Assembly (NCBI GenBank): GCA_027596075.1
Contig: JADGJC010000118.1
Span: 49,648-113,647, forward strand
Length of the DNA: 64,000 nucleotides
Source of the DNA: Rhizophlyctis rosea
Taxonomy: Eukaryota; Chytridiomycota; Chytridiomycetes; Rhizophlyctidales; Rhizophlyctidaceae
Direction: 5' to 3'
In this document: piece by piece, positions 23,486 to 34,820 of the stretch
How the letters are laid out: every line of letters begins with the position of its first letter
Numbering within the stretch: position 1 is the first letter of the stretch
The notes under the pieces: generated by a model
Told to the model about the DNA's origin: nothing
Database searches by the model: none
Seen by the model: only the letters and a program-made list of their open reading frames with translations
Position numbers and translations under genes: made by a program

Positions 23486-24310
23486 ATGCCCAACAAAACC
23501 AAAAACAAAAACAAAGTAATCACCCGCTGGGACCTAACAAACATCCACGGCGCTCCCCTCTGCCACGCCATCGGCTGCCGCAAACACAAAAAGATACAAC
23601 CCCACCGCAAAGGCCTCTTCTGCCCGAAACACCAGCGCGAGCTCGACGAAATTCGTCAATATATTGAGGCCGCGAAAGTGTTGGGGGATATTGCGACGGA
23701 GAGGGTGTGGAGGCAGAAGGAGATTGATTTTAGGAAGATGATGGATGAGGGGCATTTGGAGTGGCAGAGGCATTTGATGGATAGGTTGCAGCCTATGTGG
23801 GAGTGGGAGGGAAGGATAGGGGTTGATGTTTGGGAAGTTGCGGGATGGGAGGGGGAAGAGGGAAGTGACGGAGTGGATGGCAGGGATGGGGTTGCGTCTG
23901 GTGAGGCGCTCAGTATATCTGAGACGGTGGTCAAGAAGGAGAAAGAAACGGTGGTGCAGGTTAAGAAGGAGAAAGCAGTGAAAAGGAAGAAGAAGGACCG
24001 TATGCAATTGGAGGATGGTAGTCCCGTAGGCCGGATAGAGGTGCACGGCGTATCAGATTCTGAAGTCATCTACATTGACCGACGCGGCATGCGCTTGCCA
24101 CCCTCTCCGCCCGTCTCGGCCGTTGCGCCCTTCCCACCTTTCTATGTTCCAATGAAAGACCCGTCACCACCGCCGTTCCCCTTTGTACCCTTTCCTCCTT
24201 TCCCTGCCACAAACCCTGCCTTCTTTGCACCCGAGCATATTGGATTCTCCCCATTGGATGTAGCCTTTCCTCTGCTGTTGCCAGTAGGTCCGCTGCATCG
24301 TCATGGGTGA
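23486..24310 (+). CDS. Hypothetical protein with an N-terminal Cys/His knuckle
   Basis: Single exon, 274 residues, ATG in a favourable context (ACCATG). Residues 20-50 hold a compact possible zinc site: C26-x4-C31-x14-C46-x2-H49 (PLCHAIGC ... GLFCPKH). A charged helical region follows (about 50-110), rich in Glu, Arg and Trp. Then come an acidic/Gly stretch, a strongly basic KKEK/KRKKK segment (about 148-168) that could be a nuclear localisation signal, and a Pro/Phe-rich low-complexity tail (about 205-270). The composition suits a nuclear or nucleic-acid-associated protein. No named family was recognised, and the metal site is inferred only from spacing. Codon use is strongly GC-biased and there is no overlapping competitor of similar quality, which supports it as a real gene. 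Confidence 0.65.
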   Translation: MPNKTKNKNKVITRWDLTNIHGAPLCHAIGCRKHKKIQPHRKGLFCPKHQRELDEIRQYIEAAKVLGDIATERVWRQKEIDFRKMMDEGHLEWQRHLMDRLQPMWEWEGRIGVDVWEVAGWEGEEGSDGVDGRDGVASGEALSISETVVKKEKETVVQVKKEKAVKRKKKDRMQLEDGSPVGRIEVHGVSDSEVIYIDRRGMRLPPSPPVSAVAPFPPFYVPMKDPSPPPFPFVPFPPFPATNPAFFAPEHIGFSPLDVAFPLLLPVGPLHRHG

Positions 24311-26913
24311 GTTAGGGACAGTATGCAATAAAATATGCCAAGGAAGTGAGGCTGTTTAGGTGTAAATGCGACGAGATACCCGGAAATTGTAAGGTCAGAT
24401 TTGACTTGAATGTAATGAGAAAGATTTAGGTGAGCATGGTTTTCGAAAAGCTTGGTACGTCGTGCAATGGATCCCTTTTGCAAGTCATCAAGAAGGAACC
24501 GATGTTCGGTGTATTGCCTCGGTTTCGTCTTCCTTCTTTACAACATCTGACGATTATATCACCAAGTCAAATACATTTGAATGAAGATGATGAGTTTTGA
24601 ACATACTTGAGGTCAAGACGGTTCATGATCACCAGGACAAAGCTTTGGACGTGTAATGATCTATGTAATGACATTTTGATAGTGGCCTGATGGGGCTCGC
24701 CAGCGTGAGGATGTAGTGAATTTGTTGCGTTGCAATCCATCCTGAGCCCATAATTTACTCCTTTAAGTACGGGCAAACCTTTCAAGGCCCGTAGGAAAGA
24801 AATCAAACAAGTGACATCACGGAATGTCCAGCTGATAACTATCGCGATTATGCCTACTTTCGTATCCCAGCCCGTCCCGATCAATGCTTTTGCGCTTCAT
24901 CTGCTGCCAGTACATCTGGTCTCATTCGTGGAGAGAACTGACTATCTAATAATGCAGAGAAAAAGGACAGGCGTGACGAGCCAACGAAGCCGCAGAAGGA
25001 AAGAAGGCATGAGACGGCCTCTCCCATTTGACCATAAACTTCAGAGTACATGTCAATACACAAAACGTACGATGAGAGCCATCAGCTAATGAGATTACAT
25101 TTTCCTTTACATCAGTAATACTTGGCCCATTACAAAATGTAGCAGGAGAGATTACAAAAAAGTTCTGCGATTGTATGACATCGCAACGACAGGAAGTAGT
25201 ACAATAGGCCGGGTGCACCTCAATCCTTGATAGTCTTGATCTATACTGACTACTAATCAGACAAACGTATCACTCACGGCTATCTACTTTAGCTTACTTT
25301 GGCTAGAGCGTAAACATGGCGACTGGTTGCGACGCTCATTGAGATAAAAAGAATATTTTACAGACAGACAGTACCATTGCTGGCTACCATCAGCAATAAT
25401 CCCAGCCGAAGCAAAGTTCGATGTGACCCAAACGTGCAGATGGGATGATTGTGCATTAGGAATATCAAAGCTGTACACCCATATGTGTTCTTTCCTTATT
25501 TTTAAATTCATTGTACCCTGCTCAGCGATATGTTCACGGGACAGGATCCACTTTAACTCCATTCGTCAGCCGTGGAGGTTGAGTTGAGACTGCAACGACG
25601 CGTTCCATGTGCCTAGATGAAGATAGTTTAGCCGGAGCTGTGCCACCGGCTAGCAATTTATTCTCTGACCCTGGTCAAATATCGCCGCATGATTGTAATT
25701 AAGTTACCGCGTCGAATGCGCAGCATTGGACTTAGGACAGAGACGTTTGGACTTTGCACTATAACCCGACCGCTAACAAGACTCCCCCTTGTCTCAATAT
25801 CCGAATGAATATACAGAAGTCCACCTCTAGCCTCTGGCTCTTTTTGTTAGTTCTCACTTAGTTTCGAATCGTTTCTGACTTAGTGTTCGGCCTTCGCTCA
25901 CGCAACATAGGCCGTTCCATGCGGCTCAATGGCCCAGTCTTCACATGATATGATCTCTTTTCTTGCTATCCAAAACCAAAGGCTTCGCCTTCAAGGAAAG
26001 TCAGAGAGTAAACGAACTTTTTTACGTGAAAACTCTGACGAGGGCGTACATTGTGTATTACCTGCCAGAACCTTGCCCAGCACGGTCCTGAGTGTTATGC
26101 ATTAGGTTGTTCAATCAGTTTTAGACCGGTAAGCCATTTCCTTGCATGTTTGCATGTTAACTTTTGGGCCAGCTTAATCAGCTGGAATATACCTATCAGA
26201 CTGCCAGAGTATGCGGGACGGATCATTCGCGAGTTGGATCATATTCACTGTCTGGAACAGAGTAGATGCCAAAGGGCCTTTGGTTGGTAAGCAATTGTGA
26301 CTGGGTGGTCAGAAATGAACCACCAAATGGAAGAACTTAAGAGATATTATTGATATGATATCACGAGAAGTACGAGAGCAACTTGTCCTGATGGAACAGC
26401 CCTACCAGACGTTATGGAGAGGAGTTGCGCACAGATTGGCCCGCTGTGATTGAGTGGTCAGATGGCCGAACCGAGGAGAAGTTCAATGCGTGTTTCCCAG
26501 CAGTTTGTGTGGGTCCATCGAGATCATAATACCTCACGGAGCTCGGTGGAGGCAGCAGTCAGCTCCTGTATATGGTTTTGTGTAGATTCATTTTCGCGAG
26601 CTCGTATCATGTGATAAACTCCATCAAGGAATGAGACGTAACTCAAGAAAGAAAAAACATGATTGCAACCGTAGCATAGCAGTTGGAATGCGTTGAAAAG
26701 CCTAACACGAAGCCTCGCAACGCTTCCAGGACCGGCCAGGCCGTATAGAATGTCAATGAATGATAAAGATCATCATGCTTTTGTGGAAAATGAATGGGTA
26801 CTTCCCGTGTCGGGAACGAGCAAAAGGAATGTTCATCGCGTAAGTCAACACATTATGTTGCAGATAGTTTGAACAACTGCAACCATACAAAATACCCGAT
26901 CGTGTTCAACCCT
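24311..26913. other. Gene-poor stretch
   Basis: About 2.6 kb with only short ORFs. The right end (from about 26866) shares patches such as ACAACTGCAA with the 3' flank of the crystallin-like gene near 29826, so it belongs to the duplicated block. Confidence 0.5.
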
Positions 26914-27125
26914 TTATATGTGTTCAATGACTATGCTGGACATATCGTCCTGCAATCCACCCGGGGCGCACCAGTAGGTGTTCGTATCTCCCGCCTGGAT
27001 TGTGGAAAAAAGACATGCAGAAGTCGAGTTCATCATTCTCAAGGGTGGTTAGCCTCAACGAAATGCAAGGGAGAATGACCATACCATGATACTCAGAAAA
27101 GCCGGACATCCGGCATTGCTACGGA
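26914..27125 (-). pseudogene. Decayed partial copy of the secreted crystallin-like gene
   Basis: The last exon (26994-26914, ending in TAA) is intact and reads AGDTNTYWCAPGG and then QDDMSSIVIEH, differing at only a few residues from the last exon of the gene at 29878-30482. It is preceded by an acceptor-like CCAG. Upstream, a stretch reading ILRSNAG matches ILYSNAG of the parent, but the following strand (FSGASVTIT in the parent) is scrambled by indels. No counterpart of the signal-peptide exon or of the first half of exon 2 was found. This makes it a truncated, probably dead duplicate about 3 kb downstream of the parent on the same strand. Confidence 0.7.
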
Positions 27126-29877
27126 GGATTTGGACAACCAAACTCAACAATGTGTTTTGGGATTCTGTATTGAGTCCGACATGTGCACGAGTTGCGCGGA
27201 TGATTTCAACGAGGATGATGTGTCACTTCACCTCGACGCAAAGACTATCATGGCCAAAATGATGCAACAACTCTTGTCCGTCAGGTCAGAACCTCTCGTC
27301 AATTCGTTCGTTTTGTATCAAGAGTCGCCAATGCACTCAAATTTACGCCGACTCTTGCCACTCCTTGCGGGCTGGAAACATTCATCCCATCATAAACATT
27401 GCACGCAACAAATTTAGTGTGCACAGCACCTCAGAGCGCTCAAGACGCCGTACATATTAATTTACCCCGCTTTCCGACCATTTGTTTTGCAAAACTGGCC
27501 GCCTTGAATTCTTGCGAAAACGGACAAATCTGAAATAGGTGATTGATATGTCTGAGATCAACGCGGACTGGAGACCGCAAAAAAGGTCTAACTTCTCAAA
27601 TGCATGCTTGCTGGCCAGCATCGCAATGGCCAACCAGTTCTTGACAGCGGACAATGAAGTAACTACTTTTGGATGGCTTTGGCTTCGAGCACAGGTAGAT
27701 ATGCATGGGTGCACTTTCATTCCAGTGTTGTGAAGTCGTGAGGGATCTTAGGCCCAGTCAAGATAAACGTTCAAGCGGATGAAAATGGCATACAGCACCG
27801 GGTGGTTTATCACCTTCCACACCGTCCATTCCTTGAAGTCTTAGGGCACAGAAAGCATATGGCTACATTAATGGAATCGTCCCGCAAACCTCGTCAACAA
27901 ATGAGCAAAAGAAAATGTCGGACTATGCTGGACGCAACATGAGCATTTGTCACCTCCATGGATACCGCCACTTCCCTTGCCTCCTAAACTAACAAGCAGG
28001 GATCGCGGCATGAGCATCCAGTTTCGACCACCGTGGATGACTTCGAAAAGTTACCAAAGTCCTATGTGTAAGCATGAACCGAAACCAAGCCCAACAGTCA
28101 CCCCAATGTGGTAGTTGGATGCCGGTTGCTGCCTCCCCAGAATAATACGGGATGACTGGTCAACTCAATTTTTGCCTCAAGGAGGGTATTGCAAGGAGCT
28201 GGTAAAAAGGGCTCCTCAAAAGTCTTCAAATGTATGGAGGAAAAGTGCGAGGCGGAAGATGTTCAATCAGTCACGTCTACTGGTAGCATGAATACCCATG
28301 CAAATCAACTGTCTGGGATCTCCGTTCATGATGGGGCAAGCGAGCACTGTTTCGCATACAGCGATTGATTGACGCTAATATGAGATCTCATTCACACGGT
28401 AGCATTGCAAGTGTAGCCATTATGCATCAAATATGTGATGCAAACTTCCATGCCACACGGTGGTGAAAGTGCAGTGAACCTTGCACTTGGATTCATTCCG
28501 TTTCATGCTTAGTTTCATTTTTATTCTATCAAGTATGTCATATTGAGATGATGTGATTCCACTCAATCAGGTCTTGCGCTGAGAGCGTACAATCGAGTAC
28601 TTTGAGTGTGTCCTGCACTGCGTTCTTGGTTGGACTGCAAAAAGAAACTACGCGACTGAGGGTTCTCGAAATTGTGCCAGCAAGTCCTTTGCAAACTCAC
28701 AGGGTAATGAGTTGCAACATCCGCACTTTCCCCATGCTAGATACTCCAGATTGTCAGTTTTAGAACAAACTAGAGACGATGCCCAGCATATCCGTGACCC
28801 ACTTGTCTTCGTCTGATGATGCCTCGGAAGTGACGAACGGCTGCACATGCCTGCACTTGTTCACATCTTCCGCTTAGGAACCACATTGGACGCCTGAGTG
28901 GTACACTCAACGATGAAGTTGCAGTTGCTCTGTTTCGCATGTGACTGATGACCACTTCTGTAGCGAAGACAAAGGAGTTCAAAAGAGGTTGATGCGGGTA
29001 TTGACGCGAGCCCGTGCCAGGACCTGGTTGAACATCTGATGAGCACTGTCCGTATAGGTGTTGTAATAAATTCTTTTTTGATGTTTTGCATATCGTGAAT
29101 TGTGAGGGCCTGGATGGTATTTGGTCAGAGTCGATTACGGATGTTCACTTCTAGAAACAGGGCGGACGCGGAGACGCGCGGGGCTTGCCTGTGTTCAACA
29201 TTGCTGAAACTGAGAAGGATTGTGGATTGGTAGCCGCAAAAGAAACTCAATCCAAAGATTTTCTCCGTATAATTCCACTCTAGCAATGCCTGGCCTTGCG
29301 GAAGAGTCAGCACATGCACAGCAAATTATGATTGAATCGAAATATAGTTTGAAATGTCGTGGAGTGAATTGGTCCAATTCCATCATGTTTGACAATATGT
29401 ATAGGAATAGGCGAAAAGAAATTGGAAGATCCTTGGCGGATGAACTTCAGGTTCATTTGTCCAGCGAAAGTCGGCGGAGCAATGCAAGAATAATTCCTAT
29501 GATGCTTTCACAAGCTGCTACAATCCATAGCAACTATTTGGAAGAATGTATAGTTTATCAACCATCCCACGCTGAAGGAAAGAGTCACAAAACGAGTGCG
29601 CAACACGGAATCGACTTAGTTTGTAGCCCAGCTGAACGAGCGTTGATACTCACCAACCTTCTGAGCGCAAAGCATTCGAGGTTTGAACGGGGAATAATGG
29701 ACTTGATGGCTTGTGTGATTACATCGGAGAATGAGTTGAGCGCTTCCAACTCTTTGAGTGTCAAAGATGAAAGAAAAAGAAGCGTTCTGCTTCACCTCGC
29801 ACACGTATATTACAGTTATTTCAAACAACTGCAAACACTAGCACGCATCCACACAGCTACGGCAACGCTGAACAGCC
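27126..29877. other. Gene-poor stretch between the two crystallin-like copies
   Basis: About 2.7 kb with short ORFs and no recognised motif. The longest (29220-29903, plus strand) is discussed under rejected items. Confidence 0.5.
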
Positions 29878-30482
29878 TCAAACATGCTCAATCACTATGC
29901 TAGACATATCATCTTGCATTCCTCCCGGAGCGCACCAGTAAGTGTTGGTATCTCCCGCCTGTATAGAATATGGGAAAAAGGTGTTCAGCACACTTCTTAC
30001 ATTTCTGATCCATTATCACTAAATATTGGATGCAACCGCCACCTCTTACCGTAATAGTAACGGACGCTCCAGAGAATCCGGCGTTGCTGTACAGGATGGC
30101 GCGATGACCGGGCTTGAGGAAGAACCCTGATGCTTGGTCGTTAACGTATCCGAAGGATTCGAGGGCGCGGGTGCTGTATTGGCCTGGTTGGGCGATTGAG
30201 ACAACGTTGCCGAGGAGGTCTTCGTTTTGGCTGTGTGAGGGCATTGGTATGGATGGGTGAGTGCTTTAATGTGGGAAAGTGATCGTTCTATGAACGCGGA
30301 AATACTGGAAGGAATGGATGGATGTCGCTCAATTCTTACCAGTTGTCGGTGATTTCCATTACGGCATCACCGAGGGGACGCGTTTGTCCGCCAACTTGAC
30401 GGGTGACGAGAGGCATGGCGGATGTGGTGTGGAGGAGGCAGGCGATTAGGGCAAGGGTGGTGGAGAGGATGTGGGTAAACAT
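29878..30482 (-). CDS. Small secreted beta/gamma-crystallin-like protein
   Basis: Three exons, 30482-30340, 30230-30050 and 29958-29878 (donors GTAAGA and GTAAGA; acceptors ACAG and ACAG), join in frame to 134 residues. Residues 1-22 form a signal peptide (MFTHILSTTLALIACLLHTTSA). The mature part has QPGQYSTRALESFGYVNDQ and then GHRAILYSNAGFSGASVTIT, a pattern like a beta/gamma-crystallin Greek-key strand pair (aromatic, then Gly, then Ser). It ends in YWCAPGGMQDDMSSIVIEHV. The only cysteines of the mature chain, C48 and C117, could form one disulfide. Small secreted proteins of this fold occur widely in fungi and are mostly uncharacterised; a wall or extracellular role is inference. A TATATAAA lies about 120 bp upstream. 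The exon phases and the conserved last exon in the decayed copy support the model. Confidence 0.78.
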
Positions 30483-30601
30483 GATTCTTGTCTAAATGTA
30501 GATGCGCGCAGAGGATGAGACTTGCTGTTGATGCAGTTGGCGATGTGTATGCACTGTCTGCGATGATATTTGACTTCGGGCAGTCCGTGAAAGGGTACAT
30601 T

Positions 30602-30609
30602 TTTATATA
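30602..30609 (-). promoter_or_regulatory. TATA box of the crystallin-like gene
   Basis: TATATAAA on the minus strand, 120 bp upstream of the ATG at 30482. The perfect match and spacing make it likely. Confidence 0.55.
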
Positions 30610-31830
30610 TGGTATGGAAGTCACGAACCAGAATGAGAGCCACTTTCGAAGCAGCGTGCTCATGCCGTAGTCTGAAACATTTGTCAGTATACATGGCAGT
30701 GTTTTGAGGGTGTTCGGATAATGTAAACAGACCCTCGCGCTGTCTGAGCCGTATTGACGCTGCCCGATCATCCTCGTTCGTCCACCCATTTTACCATTGA
30801 AAAGCATGAAAGTCAAACATTCGGTTGTCCGATAGCCTCCGCATGAGTGTATCCACGCGGAGGGTCGGAGAAACCGATAGGTAGCAGCCACCGGCGGACC
30901 GTTTGCATGAATGGGTGTGTAAGAGGTGAAACCCGTAAACATTGCCGAGAAGAGGACGCGATCGGCCTTTCGTTGGATGTGACAAATGGTGTTTGGATGG
31001 CTGCAAGTTGTTTGTGTCAATTCTTCACTCAATGGCCGGGGGGGAGTTGTGCAGTTCCTTTTCGGCTGCCCTTCTGTATGCTCTGTTGATGAACGGCGAA
31101 TACTAAATGCAAATTGGGAGCGATTGCATGCGCTGACTTTGTGTCTGCTTCAGTCATAATCCAGCGAGCGAACAAACTTCTCCCGCAACCAATAGATCAT
31201 GCAATGAATCAGTCTGCTTGCACTGATAGTAGGCTCTGAACAGCAAACTTTTTTCGCTGGTGAAAGGTTTGAATAAACGCATGACTCTCTTTCGTGTTAT
31301 ACGAATGTACGGGGGAGCTTGATGATTGAACCGAGCAAGACACTGGAGCACACAACAATCTGTGATCATCCTTGAGGTTCGACCTTGGAGGTTCTCGTCA
31401 AATTTTCTCGTCACATCGATTACTTTTTGGTTTCCGTGATCAAGAACCTCCAAATTGGTGTCTCAAAGGTAACTGCTCTCGCAGAGGTGTGCACTTTTTG
31501 GGCATCGCCCGGCAGAAATCTGATAACCCCAATCGAGGAGGTGTGCGTTATCCTTGCCTCAGCTCGGAGGACTCATACAGTCGCATTTGGATAGGAATGA
31601 TAGCATGACCGTGCAGACATCATCACCGGCTTCTATGCCACAAAACATAAAGGACCCTCCTGTGGTGGCACAGTGATGGCGTTCACTTTTGTACCACTTT
31701 GCATCTGCCATTCTGGTTGGCTGGGCTGTTTTGACCTTCCCGATGACAAGAGAGGGCACTTACAATACCTACTGCGGGTCCTGCATGTCTGATGAACCCT
31801 GACGTATTCCGGATACCTATGCCATTCAGC

Positions 31831-31883
31831 CAACTTGTGAGCTACAAAAGCAAGTGCTGGTTGGGACATCCCTCCAGATGGTG
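31831..31883. repeat. 53-bp direct repeat, copy 1
   Basis: From CAACTTGTGAGCTAC to CCAGATGGTG. It matches copy 2 at 32068-32120 with one mismatch (CAAGTG versus CAACTG). Confidence 0.9.
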
Positions 31884-32067
31884 AGTTGAGAGGCAAACAC
31901 ATTTGTGTGGGAGGGATCATCAGGTATGCTAACGCGCCATCCCGCAGCCAAGGGTGGTCCTGTAATTTTGCGTGATGGAGGGTTGATACCTTCGGACCCG
32001 GTCCGACTCGAGAGTGTGTGATGCTTCTGCGTATGCTTCTTCATTCTTGCTGTACATGCTGTAAAGT

Positions 32068-32120
32068 CAACTTGTGAGCTACAAAAGCAACTGCTGGTTG
32101 GGACATCCCTCCAGATGGTG
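32068..32120. repeat. 53-bp direct repeat, copy 2
   Basis: 52 of 53 bases match copy 1, starting 237 bp downstream in the same orientation. The flanks look different, so this is a short dispersed duplication rather than a tandem array. Confidence 0.9.
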
Positions 32121-33003
32121 CCTCGTTCATCGGTCAAACAGTATTGATTGAAAAGCGTCGCTGTATGCATTGTCCCAGGATGCTGGACACATGTCAATGA
32201 AGCGGCATACATAAAGGGTGAAGACGCGCAAATCAATGACCCGGCCAAGCGTGCGTCAGTAGAGACATAGAGATTTGCAGGAAACACGCGAGAACTGGGG
32301 GTAAGGCCCATGCTAACTCGTTCCAATTACATGACCGAAAAACATCATAAGTACAATTTGAACATCATTCATTGTCCTGGGTATAAAACTGTATTTTATG
32401 CATGACATCGATTATCCGCAATTACAAGCAGCTACTGCGTCAGCGCCCGGCTTTGAGGGTCCCAACTCAGTCTTGACGCTTTTTCTAGACTTTGCCGTGG
32501 CTATCTTTCGGGATTCAACGTCGTGAGTGTCCGAATGTGGGGACTTTGTTTGCTGTTTCTGCCCAACATGTGTACCTCGGGTGCGGTCGGGGTCTTTGCT
32601 AATGACTCTCACGGCCACGAAAAGCAAATCAAAAAGGCAGTAGTACGTACTACGAGAAAATCTCTATTGCTATCAAACCTTTGCAACTCAGGGCAACTCA
32701 GGGCATGTCCTTCAAGGCATGGCAATACACCACCAACGGTCTTGGTGCATCGATACAGTGGTAAAACAAAAAGATAACATAAGTGTTATTCAATCAATCG
32801 CTGTACACTACAAAATCATATCAACACCCTCCGGAAGGAGCCAAAGACGCCTTACTCCAACCTTTCTAACCCGGCTATCCCACACTGCAACATCCCGTTG
32901 AAAATATTCACACCTTCTTCCCAACAGTCTCCAGATCAAACTTTTCAAACATCCCCGGATGCTTTGCCCTAACATGCGAAATCAATCCCTGAGCTGCAAA
33001 GCT

Positions 33004-33827
33004 TCAACGAGAACTAGGACACCCTTTGCATAGGTACTGAGGAATGGGAGACGCTTGCACGCGTGGTTGTGGTGGTGGTGGTGGTGGTGCGCGAGGGCGG
33101 GGTGCCGGCAAGTTGCGCAAAACGTTGGGCGGATCAGCTAAAGACGGCATGGGATGCTGTTTTTGATAGGCCCACACAGGGGTACAGTTCAGACCACCCC
33201 TCCCCAAAAAAAATCCATGCGAGTTTTTTTCCAGCCATTTCATCCCCCTCACCTGCTTAAAACTCAAATCAAGAATCGTAACATCCTTCATCCACCCTTC
33301 CACATCCCCCACCGCAACCCCACTCTCGGCTTTCAAACTCCCTAATCTCGATTCCTTCACGCTGGTCAAAACCTCTGTCCAGGTGGGGATGGGTCCTTCA
33401 CTATACCCATACCCCGTCCGCCTCCGCACACGAAACATCATAACCTTCCCCACCACACCCTCTCCTCCAAACACATCAGTATACCCCTTCAAAGGCTCCA
33501 CCTCCCTTGCCCACATGGGTTCCTGAACCGTCTCCCGCAAAATCTCTGCTCTCTTCCGTGCCTCTTCCATGGCTACCTTTCTCTCTGCCTGTTCACGGGC
33601 ACGCCGGATGGCGGCTTTTTCGTTGCGCATCTTGATGCAGGTTTTGTGCATCCATATTTGGACAAGCCAGTCCGTGTGGATTTTGATGCTTGGGAAGGTT
33701 ATTTCCATGTAGGCTTTGGCGACTTTGCGGAGTTTGTAGGTTATACGGTAGGAGTTTGATTTGTTGGTGATTGATTTTCTGGTCTGGTGAGGGGGGGACC
33801 ACCACCGAGGTTACGTGGGAGGGCCAT
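33004..33827 (-). CDS. Basic helical protein with a probable C-terminal C2H2-like finger; frame break and in-frame TGA
   Basis: The ATG at 33827 reads MALPRNLGGGPP and then leaves frame at a run of seven G (33791-33797, plus strand). One more G would join it to TRKSITNKSNSYRITYKL and the long frame beginning MEITFPSIKIHTDWL at 33708. The body is basic and helical (Arg/Lys/Glu/Ala-rich, 33560-33640). A good donor (CAG|GTGAGG) ends this exon at 33253, and a pyrimidine-rich acceptor at 33037 would bring in YLCKGCPSSR followed by TGA (33004-33006). The same frame then continues as SFAAQGLISHVRAKHPGMF and on to a TGA at 32908. That reads like the second half of a C2H2 zinc finger (C-x2-C ... H-x4-H). 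Nucleic-acid binding is likely if the finger is real. Whether the TGA is a true stop, an error or a mutation cannot be told here. Confidence 0.5.
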
Positions 33828-34076
33828 TTGGCTTTTGGTGTAAGGGTCTTTTATAGCGTTCCGCATGTCGTGCGCTTGTAGAGCCGCTATGAAATGGTTA
33901 TAATCTTAGTGGGCTTGGAAGGATGTTTCCATAAAAAAAAATGTGGATCTGATGGCATATTAATCAAATCCTCCTTTGACTTCAAATCCGTGACGTCAAT
34001 ATCCACCAAGCTGCATTCATGATTTATAGATGCGACGCTCATCTGCTCGTATTTGCTCCAGAGATCAGTTTGATCT

Positions 34077-34820
34077 TCATCGTCCCATCCATATCATCAT
34101 TGTTGTTGCTGAGAGGTGCATCCGGAATGTCTCATCTTCACAAAATTCCGAATGTAGCTCCTCGTCTTCATCTGCTTCTTCCTCATCTTTGTCGTCTTCA
34201 TCTTCATCCTCTAGACCTGTGTGAAGGTTTAAGTGTTTAGTGGGCCAATGGGTATGGAGATCACCACAAGCAAGCACCGTCCGCTTTCCCCCCAACACAC
34301 AAAGACTTCCCCTCCACCCCTCCTCAATGTGACCTCCCTTCCTGGGGATCTGCAGGGGTGACCTGCCACACACAAACACATCTCCTCCTCCTAAACCCAA
34401 CCTCGCTCGGAATCGCTTCAACCTCCAAATCCCCACCACCCGCCACTATCCCTTCCCCCGCTCCCCTCACTGCGCCCCCTTCACTCTCCTGACCCTCCCC
34501 ACCACCAATCAACAGCACAACCGCCCACCCCAGTTTCGCTCAGACGACTCACATTTAGAATCACCCACTTTCACATTCCGCTCCCAAAGGCTAGTAACAC
34601 CACCCGCAAACTGCAAACTCACTTCAATGGGCACAGATTTCAAGTACGTGAAAGCAGGTCCAAACGGCACGACATTAAGTTCCGTCGTGAAAGTCACCCA
34701 CTGTTCACCCTTCTCACGCCTTGAGTGCAAGGACCAAACGGGACTACCGGGGGAGTCGCGAGGGGAGTCATAACAGTCGATTTGGATCCACCTGTTTTCC
34801 CAGAATTCGATGGCGGGCAT
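34077..34820 (-). CDS. Hypothetical small protein with an acidic C-terminus
   Basis: Exon 1 (34820-34553) opens MPAIEFWENRWIQID and has alternating polar and aromatic residues that suggest a beta-sandwich (VWSLHSRREKGEQWVTF, VPIEVSLQFAGG, LWERNVKVGD). It ends at a consensus donor (T|GTGAGT). A phase-1 acceptor (ACAG) at 34216 gives exon 2 (34216-34077), a run of Asp/Glu and then HSEFCEDETFRMHLS to the TGA. This yields 135 residues. The 336-nt intron is long for this window and may hide another exon. No family was recognised; the last strand resembles starch-binding or F-box-associated folds only loosely. The promoter and the true start were not verified; upstream sequence offers no better ATG. 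Confidence 0.45.

Larger units (their letters stand above)
30610..33003. other. Gene-poor stretch with a 53-bp direct repeat
   Basis: No gene recognised apart from a possible 3' extension (32908-33003) of the gene to its right. Contains the repeat pair listed below. Confidence 0.5.

Noticed and set aside
29220..29903. 227-codon plus-strand ORF opposite the end of the crystallin-like gene
   Set aside because: It starts with a non-ATG codon (first ATG at 29286), has no motif, and its 3' end lies in the antisense of a well-supported exon. A chance open frame is more likely, though its length is borderline.
30367..31032. 221-codon minus-strand ORF
   Set aside because: It runs out of frame over the signal-peptide exon and promoter of the crystallin-like gene; its composition is random and its tail is a His/Pro shadow of that exon.
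32908..33036. Translational recoding (TGA read as an amino acid) in the zinc-finger gene
   Set aside because: TGA serves as the normal stop of several genes here and no recoding structure was seen; error, mutation or splicing are simpler.
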